Below are positions 38,423-43,427 of a stretch of 43,427 nt of DNA, in pieces. The position numbers and the translations under genes were made by a program. The notes beneath the pieces are model-generated. The model was not told the origin of the DNA and did no database searches. It was given only the letters and a program-made list of their open reading frames with translations. Origin of the DNA: Polynucleobacter sp. (GTDB taxonomy: Bacteria; Pseudomonadota; Gammaproteobacteria; Burkholderiales; Burkholderiaceae); the NCBI RefSeq assembly GCF_018500155.2, contig NZ_JAHBAK020000033.1, positions 1 through 43,427 on the forward strand. Direction: 5' to 3'. How positions within the stretch are numbered: the first letter of the stretch is position 1; the number at the start of each line of letters is the position of its first letter.

Positions 38423-39514
38423 ATGTCACGCCGCGATTTTTTAAAAACAACAGTTGTTAGTTCGGTTGCTATAGCTGGTACCTCTGGATTTGCACATAGT
38501 GAAGCCCGGACATTGCCCCCCAAGCCAGATCTAGAGCTAAAGGCAGCAGAAATATCAAGCAAATTATTTGCTGATGATGGTTTAGTAATCCCCATTGCTA
38601 ATAAGCCAACTGTTTCGAGCTTAGCAAAAGGATTGGATCGAACAATGGTCCTTGGCGGCGGCGGCGAATACTACATTGCTTGGTATTGCGGATTTTTTCA
38701 TGGTCTTTATGAAGCTGGTTTAGATATGGCCAATATCCCTGAAATGGTTGTTGGTACTTCTGCTGGCTCTTACATTGGCTCGTCACTGTTATCGGGCGAG
38801 TTTTATCGCCTGCGAACAGAGTTTGATTTTTTTGGAAAGTTTCCAGAAATCTTTTCAAAGATGGCTCCATTGGCAACGCCTAATCTCAGTCAGATGAGGG
38901 CTGATAAGGTCAATATGAGCGCTACGGATGGCAGTATTGAAACACGCAGAACAATTGGCGCCGCCGCACTGGCCGCCGACAATAAATTGAATAGCGATCG
39001 CATTGAAAAGTTAGCCGCTTTATTAACGGGTGATAGCAAAACAAGTTGGCCACCAAAAAGAATGTTTACTACTGGAATTGATTGCTACACAGGAGAGCGA
39101 TTAGTTGTTGGTCAGCAAACAGCTAAGAAAAATAATATTGCTTTGGCTCATGGAGCTGCTGCAAGCAGTTCATTGCCAGGTGTTGCTGGGCCAACGTTGC
39201 TGGGGCAGCGTTATGTCATGGATGGTGGAATTTGTTCCAATCCAGCCCATGTAGATTTGGTAGCTGGTTCAAAAAGAGCTTTAATTATTACGTTAACCAA
39301 TGGTGTAACGGGGGCAATTCTGACGACGATTCCACACCCAATTGCCCAAAATATTAAGGATGTAGAGGCAACAGGCACCAAGGTTAAATGGATTGTTGCT
39401 GGTACGCCACCAGGCGTAAATTTGTTGGATCCAAAGCAGATCGAAGGCGCTTTGCGTACTGGATATGATCGAGCAAAGGTCGAGGCATTAAAAATTAAAG
39501 AATTTTGGGTATAG
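38423..39514 (+). CDS. Tat-exported patatin-like phospholipase
   Basis: This is a serine lipase/acyl hydrolase of the patatin family, predicted to be exported folded. The 363-residue precursor starts with a twin-arginine signal (SRRDFLK, hydrophobic core to about 22). The oxyanion loop GGGGEYYIAW is at 78-87, the nucleophile elbow GTSAGS at 111-116 (S113), and the catalytic Asp is D267 in DGG. The ribosome site AAGGGG is at 38410-38415. Most patatin-like proteins are cytosolic or Sec/type V-exported, so the Tat signal is notable. It shares a repeat-bounded unit with the DMT transporter. Confidence 0.9.
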   Translation: MSRRDFLKTTVVSSVAIAGTSGFAHSEARTLPPKPDLELKAAEISSKLFADDGLVIPIANKPTVSSLAKGLDRTMVLGGGGEYYIAWYCGFFHGLYEAGLDMANIPEMVVGTSAGSYIGSSLLSGEFYRLRTEFDFFGKFPEIFSKMAPLATPNLSQMRADKVNMSATDGSIETRRTIGAAALAADNKLNSDRIEKLAALLTGDSKTSWPPKRMFTTGIDCYTGERLVVGQQTAKKNNIALAHGAAASSSLPGVAGPTLLGQRYVMDGGICSNPAHVDLVAGSKRALIITLTNGVTGAILTTIPHPIAQNIKDVEATGTKVKWIVAGTPPGVNLLDPKQIEGALRTGYDRAKVEALKIKEFWV

Positions 39515-39522
39515 GGTTGACA

Positions 39523-39567
39523 TCTCCCGATCACTAATAAGCGTAATGGCTTGCTTGTTGGATTATT
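39523..39567 (+). repeat. tRNA-end copy 3 (divergent subfamily)
   Basis: It aligns without gaps to copy 2 at 26 of 37 positions (39531-39567 against 37378-37414). Nine of the eleven differences are transitions. The shared core is GCTTGTTGG plus the loop region. A decayed acceptor end (CTCCCGATCAC) precedes it. It follows the patatin gene by 8 bp and a T-rich tail follows, so it may still act as a weak terminator. Confidence 0.6.
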
Positions 39568-39640
39568 TTTAATCCTTATTTCGTTGCTCAAAATCCCAGC
39601 GTCTTGTAATGTTTTTTAAAACGACATTTAATTTAGCGAC

Positions 39641-40681
39641 ATGTTTAATTTTTCAAGATTAGAAGTTCCAATCATTCAGGCTCCAATGGCGGGCGGTATT
39701 AATAATCCTAAGCTGGCTTCAGCAGTTGCCAATCATGGAGGTGTGGGCAGCTTTGGTTTTGCTTACAGTACGCCGCAAAAAATTAGTGAAGATTTGGTGG
39801 CTACTAGAGCTTTAACTAAAGGGCCCATTAATGCAAATTTCTTTGTCTTTAGTGTGGTTGATTTACCTTCGCAAGCAATTCAAGCTCAAGCAACAGAGGC
39901 ATTAAGGGCTTTGCCTTTTGAGGGAGATTATTCGCTGGCTATACCGCAATCCCCTTTTTATCCCGATATAGAAGAGCAGCTCAATCCCGTGTGGGAGCAT
40001 TGTCCAGAGATTGTGACATTTCATTTTGGGATTCCTCCATTAAGAGCAATAGAGAAGGCGCACTCGCTGGGCATAGTAGTTGGTATTACTGCTACCAATG
40101 TTCAAGAGGCACAAATGATTGAAAAAGCGGGCGCCGATTTTATTGTGGCTCAAGGTATTGAAGCAGGCGGTCATCGCGGCATGTTTAACCCAGATGGCGC
40201 AGACGAAAAATTAACTGCGATTGACTTGACTAAAAAATTAGTTCAGCACTGCTCTATACCAATAGTTTGTGCTGGCGCAATCATGGATGGGGCGGATATA
40301 GCCAATGCTTTAAAAGCGGGGGCTGTAGCCGCTCAATTAGGAACGGCATTTTTATGTTGCGATGAGTCTAGTGCATCACCAGCCCATAAGGATTACTTGC
40401 TCAGCCAACATGGCAGGGGCTCAGTGTTCACTAGAGGTTTCTCAGGCAGGCTTGCCCGAGGCATTGAGAATGAATTTATTCGCCTCATGCAAGACAAGGC
40501 TACGTTGCCATTTCCCCTACAAAATACGATGACCGCTTCTTTGCGGCAATTGGCTGCGAAAATGAATAATGGGGAATTTCAAAGTCTATGGGCGGGTCAA
40601 GAATACGCGAAAACTAGAAATCTCAGCGCTAAAGATTTAATGTTGGCGTTAAAGAAAGAGTTTTTGGTTGCGATGAGATGA
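39641..40681 (+). CDS. Nitronate monooxygenase (NMO/2-nitropropane dioxygenase family)
   Basis: This FMN-dependent TIM-barrel enzyme oxidises toxic alkyl nitronates (such as propionate-3-nitronate) to aldehydes or keto acids. The 346-residue protein has the N-terminal VPIIQAPMAGGINNPKLASA (9-28), the catalytic-histidine motif QGIEAGGHRG at 171-180 (H178) and the phosphate-binding CAGAIMDGADIANALKAGA. It also has the C-terminal SGRLARGIENEF. It is the only gene between tRNA-end copies 3 and 4. Confidence 0.93.
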   Translation: MFNFSRLEVPIIQAPMAGGINNPKLASAVANHGGVGSFGFAYSTPQKISEDLVATRALTKGPINANFFVFSVVDLPSQAIQAQATEALRALPFEGDYSLAIPQSPFYPDIEEQLNPVWEHCPEIVTFHFGIPPLRAIEKAHSLGIVVGITATNVQEAQMIEKAGADFIVAQGIEAGGHRGMFNPDGADEKLTAIDLTKKLVQHCSIPIVCAGAIMDGADIANALKAGAVAAQLGTAFLCCDESSASPAHKDYLLSQHGRGSVFTRGFSGRLARGIENEFIRLMQDKATLPFPLQNTMTASLRQLAAKMNNGEFQSLWAGQEYAKTRNLSAKDLMLALKKEFLVAMR

Positions 40682-40697
40682 CTTGGAGTAAGCCATC

Positions 40698-40732
40698 TTC
40701 GCCCTGGGCTACCAAGCAATACTAAAACTATC
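40698..40732 (+). repeat. tRNA-Phe 3'-end copy 4 (C-to-T decayed)
   Basis: It aligns without gaps to 36027-36061 at 27 of 35 positions, retaining CGCCC, GGGC, ACCAAG and AAAAC. Seven of the eight differences read C in the tRNA copy and T here. The terminator hairpin is destroyed. It starts 17 bp after the nitronate monooxygenase stop. Confidence 0.75.
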
Positions 40733-40806
40733 CTCGCATTACCTTAACTTGTGGTTTTGTGATGTCATTAAAACGACAAAATCATTAATTAGGCTTAGAA
40801 TGAATC

Positions 40807-41139
40807 ATGCGTCGAATTTGTGCGTTTTTGTGCCTCTCCTTATTTGTTAGTCTCATTCATGCGGGCAGTATGTCTGCGTCATATGAGTCTTTGGGAGGTG
40901 TTCATGTTCAGCATGTAGTGCAACATAACTGTCATACAAATGCCGATTCAAAGATTGAAAAGTCACAATCAACCAATCATCAAACTCATCACCAGTGCTG
41001 TTTGGGCGTCGTAGCCAACATATCTACAAATCAATATACGCAACCAGACTTGTCCAGTCACTTTGTTGCGTGGGTTCCCTTGCTGGTTATGGAGGCGATA
41101 CCCAATCATATTTTCAAGCCTCCTAGATTCATTAGTTAA
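40807..41139 (+). CDS. Secreted His/Cys-containing small protein (CopL/DUF2946-like)
   Basis: This is a 110-residue exported protein with a signal peptide (MRRICAFLCLSLFVSLIHAG, cut near residue 20). The mature part holds a metal-ligand-like cluster, HVQHVVQHNCH and later HQTHHQCC, and a C-terminal IPNHIFKPPR that resembles the PP-R endings of DUF2946/CopL-type proteins. Those occur beside copper and other metal-efflux genes. The metal and function are inferred from composition and position only. It is first in the unit between tRNA-end copies 4 and 5. Confidence 0.6.
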   Translation: MRRICAFLCLSLFVSLIHAGSMSASYESLGGVHVQHVVQHNCHTNADSKIEKSQSTNHQTHHQCCLGVVANISTNQYTQPDLSSHFVAWVPLLVMEAIPNHIFKPPRFIS

Positions 41140-41196
41140 TTAAGTAGTTAACAAATTTTTGTGGCATCAGGCCACTGTAATCTATTGGAGAAATCT

Positions 41197-41817
41197 ATGA
41201 ACATGACCCATTACATGGAGTTGTTGGCTGTTAACCAGCCCTGGAATTTAATTATCTTTATGGCTATTCCGGTCGTCTTGGCTGAGACCTTGGCCATCAC
41301 TGAGCTCTATTTGCTCTTTACACGTAAGTTTGATGGTGCCGTTTATTACCTTAATCGTTTCGCCGGCCTTGCTGTTGGCGTTTACTTTGTCGGTATCATC
41401 ATTTACATCATGACAAATGCGGTAATTCCTATTACCAAGGCGGGCGAATGGAGGACGGTGATTGATGTGATTGCTGTTGGCACTTACCTAATCGCAGGAT
41501 TACCGCTCATTTGGATTGCTTTACAAGAGATGGGCTTAGTTAATAAAGCATTGGACCAAATGGGCAAGCTAAAGATTCACGCGATATGTGTCGCATTGTT
41601 TTTGGTATTTGGCCACATTGCAATGATTGCTGGAATGCTAGATCCAAGCATTCTTGGCTATAAAGGCGCTAGCGCCCATCAAATGATTTCTGGTGCTGAT
41701 GACCATGAATTCTGTCACCCCGAAGAGCATGAAAAGATGATGAAGCAACATCAGCAAATGATGGGCAATATGCCTACTAATCAAATGCCTATGAATAAGT
41801 CAACGCACAACCATTAG
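41197..41817 (+). CDS. DUF6803-like membrane protein with a Met/His-rich tail
   Basis: This 206-residue membrane protein has an N-terminal segment NQPWNLIIFMAIPVVLAETLA and about five hydrophobic helices to residue 165, then a hydrophilic tail rich in His and Met (HPEEHEKMMKQHQQMMGNM...STHNH) suited to soft-metal binding. I recall similar proteins as DUF6803, unsearched. The ATG at 41197 is preceded by GGAG (41187-41190, 6-nt spacing); the frame opens earlier at a GTG (41161) without a ribosome site. It probably acts with the upstream secreted His/Cys protein. Confidence 0.7.
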   Translation: MNMTHYMELLAVNQPWNLIIFMAIPVVLAETLAITELYLLFTRKFDGAVYYLNRFAGLAVGVYFVGIIIYIMTNAVIPITKAGEWRTVIDVIAVGTYLIAGLPLIWIALQEMGLVNKALDQMGKLKIHAICVALFLVFGHIAMIAGMLDPSILGYKGASAHQMISGADDHEFCHPEEHEKMMKQHQQMMGNMPTNQMPMNKSTHNH

Positions 41818-41842
41818 GTAAGAAATGCCTAATTGGATCTAA

Positions 41843-41893
41843 TGATTGCATCTAGGCCAGAAAGAGGCGCCAAAACTCCCTTCGCGTGGTTTT
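41843..41893 (+). repeat. tRNA-Phe 3'-end/terminator copy 5
   Basis: It aligns without gaps to 36036-36074 at 31 of 39 positions (41855-41893), sharing GGCCA, AAGA, GCCAAAAC-type arm, CCTTCG and GTGGTTTT. A GATT.C...C..GGCC trace of the T-arm lies upstream at 41843-41858. The hairpin has been re-formed with a different stem, see the terminator entry. Confidence 0.7.
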
Positions 41894-41903
41894 GGCGCTT
41901 TTT
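41867..41903 (+). terminator. Terminator after the DUF6803-like gene
   Basis: GCGCCAAAAC (41867-41876) pairs perfectly with GTTTTGGCGC (41889-41898) around a 12-base loop, then TTTTT (41899-41903). It overlaps tRNA-end copy 5. Confidence 0.88.
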
Positions 41904-41946
41904 ATTTATTGATTCCAAAGCAACTTTTGTCATAGAAATGTAATAC

Positions 41947-41970
41947 ATATTTCCATATAATTGGAAATAT
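41947..41970 (+). promoter_or_regulatory. arsR operator/promoter palindrome
   Basis: A perfect 9-bp inverted repeat, ATATTTCCA (41947-41955) and TGGAAATAT (41962-41970), flanks a 6-bp spacer that is itself TATAAT (41956-41961), a perfect -10. The arsR ATG (41969) overlaps the right arm. An ArsR dimer bound here would block polymerase directly. No good -35 is seen at standard spacing (TTGTCA at 41927-41932 is 23 bp away). Confidence 0.75.
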
Positions 41971-42298
41971 GAAAAATAAAGATGCTATTCATATTTTCCT
42001 TGCACTTGGACAAGAAACTCGTCTCAATATCTTTCGCTTAATTGTCCAGCGCGGTGATGTGGGGCTAACGCCCACTCAAATGATTGAAAAACTCGGGATT
42101 CCGAATGCCACCCTCAGCTTTCACCTAAAAGAATTGGTAAATGCGGGGTTGCTATTGGTAGAGCGCCAAAGTCGCAATCTTATTTATCGCCCAAATGCGG
42201 TATTAGTTCAAGATCTCAGCAGTTTTTTGCTAGATAACTGTTGTGGTGGAAGGCCTTGTGTTCCAGTTTCTCCAATCAAAAAAGTAAAAATCAAATGA
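41969..42298 (+). CDS. arsR: ArsR-family arsenic-responsive repressor
   Basis: This winged-helix repressor releases the ars promoter when it binds arsenite. The 109-residue protein has the recognition region GIPNATLSFHLKELVNAGLL (43-62) and a C-terminal thiol cluster CCGGRPC with C91, C92 and C97. This resembles the C-terminal three-cysteine As(III) site of the Acidithiobacillus-type ArsR rather than the CVCDL site of plasmid R773. It overlaps arsC by the 4-bp ATGA. It is probably autoregulated through the palindrome over its own start, which leaves room only for a leaderless or nearly leaderless mRNA. Confidence 0.93.
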   Translation: MKNKDAIHIFLALGQETRLNIFRLIVQRGDVGLTPTQMIEKLGIPNATLSFHLKELVNAGLLLVERQSRNLIYRPNAVLVQDLSSFLLDNCCGGRPCVPVSPIKKVKIK

Positions 42299-42777
42299 AG
42301 CAATACAACATTCTCTTTTTATGTACCCATAACTCTGCTCGCTCAGTGCTCGGAGAGGCATTAGCATCCATGCATCCAAGCGGCCTATTTGTTGGCTACT
42401 CAGCTGGCTCAACCCCTGGAACGGCTGTCAATCCGATTGCTAAAGATATTGCGGTGGCAGAGCTTGGCTACGATGAGTCTAAATTGCGCTCTAAATCTTG
42501 GGATGAATACGGCTTACCCAATGCGCCCAAGATGGATTTTATTGTGACAGTTTGTGATAACGCCGCTGGTGAGCAATGTCCATTCTGGCCCGGAAATCCA
42601 GCTACAGCACATTGGGGCTTCCCTGACCCTTCGCAAGTTCAAGGCTCTGACTTGGATAAGCGCAGAGCATTCAATGAGGTTAAGAATGGGCTTCAAAAAC
42701 GTTTGGATATTCTCGCTTCTATGCCATTAGACAAATTAGATTCCATGAGCTTGAAAGAGGTTCACACTAAATCATGA
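42295..42777 (+). CDS. arsC: Arsenate reductase, low-molecular-weight phosphatase type
   Basis: This enzyme reduces arsenate to arsenite for export. I start it at ATG 42295 (160 residues), which overlaps the arsR stop (ATGA); the open frame reaches further back inside arsR without meaning. The PTP loop CTHNSAR (C10-R16, CX5R) holds the nucleophile, and C87 and C95 ([10 protein letters not shown]) are placed like the redox pair of thioredoxin-linked ArsC. WGFPDPS matches the phosphatase general-acid loop. The ACR3 gene overlaps its stop by ATGA. Confidence 0.93.
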   Translation: MKQYNILFLCTHNSARSVLGEALASMHPSGLFVGYSAGSTPGTAVNPIAKDIAVAELGYDESKLRSKSWDEYGLPNAPKMDFIVTVCDNAAGEQCPFWPGNPATAHWGFPDPSQVQGSDLDKRRAFNEVKNGLQKRLDILASMPLDKLDSMSLKEVHTKS

Positions 42778-43408
42778 GCCAAATTACGCAAAAACTTTCA
42801 TTTTTGGATAGATACCTTACAGTTTGGATTTTTGCCGCAATGGCTTTTGGCATCGGTTTGGGCTACTTTATCCCTGGTATCGAGGACTTCATTAATTCGT
42901 TTCAGATCGGCACAACCAATATTCCCATTGCGATTGGTTTGATCTTGATGATGTATCCGCCATTTGCCAAGGTTAAGTACGAAGAGCTGCCGGATGTTTT
43001 TAGGGATAAAAGAATATTTGGGATAGCATTCTTGCTAAATTGGATTGTGGCGCCAACCCTGATGTTTTTATTGGCAATTGCTTTTGTCCCCAATCAGCCA
43101 GAATACATGGCAGGATTAATTCTGATTGGGATAGCGCCCTGTATCGCAATGGTTATCGTATGGAACGATATTGCCAAAGGGTCGACTGAATATGCTGCAG
43201 GCTTGGTGGCATTTAATGCCGTGTTCCAAGTGTTGTTCTTTAGCGTGTACGCCTATTTCTTTTTAACTATATTGCCGCCCTATTTTGGTTTCGAGGGATC
43301 TGTCATCAATATTTCGATTGGTGAAATTGCTAAGACTGTAGCTATTTACCTAGGCGTGCCTTGTGTTGCGGGATTTTTAACTCGTTACGCGATGTTGAAG
43401 TTTGTGAC
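42774..43408 (+). CDS. Arsenite efflux permease ACR3 (3'-truncated by the contig end)
   Basis: ACR3 carriers expel arsenite across the inner membrane. About 211 codons are present: the cytoplasmic N-terminus [20 protein letters not shown], repeated hydrophobic helices, [14 protein letters not shown] and [19 protein letters not shown] with the conserved functional cysteine, all characteristic of ACR3 and not ArsB. It starts in a 4-bp overlap with arsC, completing arsR-arsC-ACR3. The gene is cut after about 60% of the usual 340-360 residues. The last 19 bases of the window are adapter, so the reading frame past 43408 is not biological. Confidence 0.92.
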
Positions 43409-43427
43409 CTGTCTCTTATACACATCT
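43409..43427. other. Tn5/Nextera mosaic-end adapter sequence
   Basis: The final 19 bases, CTGTCTCTTATACACATCT, are exactly the reverse complement of the transposase mosaic end used in tagmentation libraries. They interrupt the ACR3 frame at the very end of the contig, so this is untrimmed adapter and not genome sequence. Confidence 0.96.

Noticed and set aside
41161-41175. Small GTGGC/GCCAC hairpin upstream of the DUF6803-like gene, considered as a terminator or riboswitch
   Set aside because: The stem has only 5 bp with no T tract and no recognised aptamer; it overlaps the false GTG start.
36053-41903. The possibility that the repeats are only common TTCG-loop terminators
   Set aside because: Copies 1, 2 and 4 also match the tRNA acceptor and T-arm upstream of the hairpin, and copy 4 keeps the match although the hairpin is gone. 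The concern remains partly open for copies 3 and 5.

Overview
The window looks like a chromosome-origin contig from a betaproteobacterium of the Burkholderiaceae, most like Polynucleobacter. That placement is an inference from gene order (mnmG-rsmG-parA-parB-atpI-atpB-atpE; gyrB-dnaN-dnaA // rpmH-rnpA-yidD-yidC-mnmE), protein style and moderate base composition; no database was searched. Genes left of about 17.8 kb are all on the minus strand and most genes right of it are on the plus strand. This divergent layout, with DnaA boxes on both sides of dnaA, places oriC at about 16.1-18.0 kb. Two perfect 16-bp parS palindromes lie at 4.66 and 6.13 kb, beside parAB.

Layout. 1-6.1 kb: ATP synthase genes atpE/B/I, partition genes parB/parA, and rsmG and mnmG. 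6.2-11.7 kb: a TauE/SafE-type permease, then a five-gene branched-chain-amino-acid-type ABC importer. 11.7-17.8 kb: a DUF3717-like protein, a SET-domain protein, gyrB, dnaN and dnaA. 18.0-21.8 kb: rpmH, rnpA, yidD, yidC, mnmE. 21.9-28.4 kb: GTP-dependent PEP carboxykinase, a stand-alone MnmC2-like FAD oxidase whose 3' end overlaps topB antisense, topB, and a dprA reduced to its Rossmann core. 28.5-34.9 kb: def, fmt, rsmB, a DUF4390 protein and an NtrY/NtrX-like two-component pair, closely packed. 34.9-35.9 kb: an outer-membrane protein gene broken by one in-frame stop, and a small lipoprotein.

36-43.4 kb is the accessory part. A tRNA-Phe gene with its own terminator is followed by at least five degenerate copies of its 3' end (copies 2 and 3 form a divergent subfamily). 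Each copy closes a unit of one or two plus-strand genes: a channel-like membrane protein; an SRPBCC protein; a DMT exporter plus a Tat-exported patatin; a nitronate monooxygenase; a metal-type secreted peptide plus a DUF6803-like membrane protein. An arsR-arsC-ACR3 arsenic operon follows. I read this as serial insertion of small cargo units at one tRNA gene, with older tRNA ends displaced downstream and decaying. No integrase is visible in the window. This is the most interesting structure here.

The last 19 bases (43409-43427) are the Tn5/Nextera mosaic-end adapter, so the ACR3 gene is cut by a library artefact. No stretch longer than 300 bases lacks a gene; the longest gaps are the two around dnaA (264 and 222 bp) and the one between topB and dprA (220 bp). 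I saw no rRNA, CRISPR array, insertion sequence or transposase.
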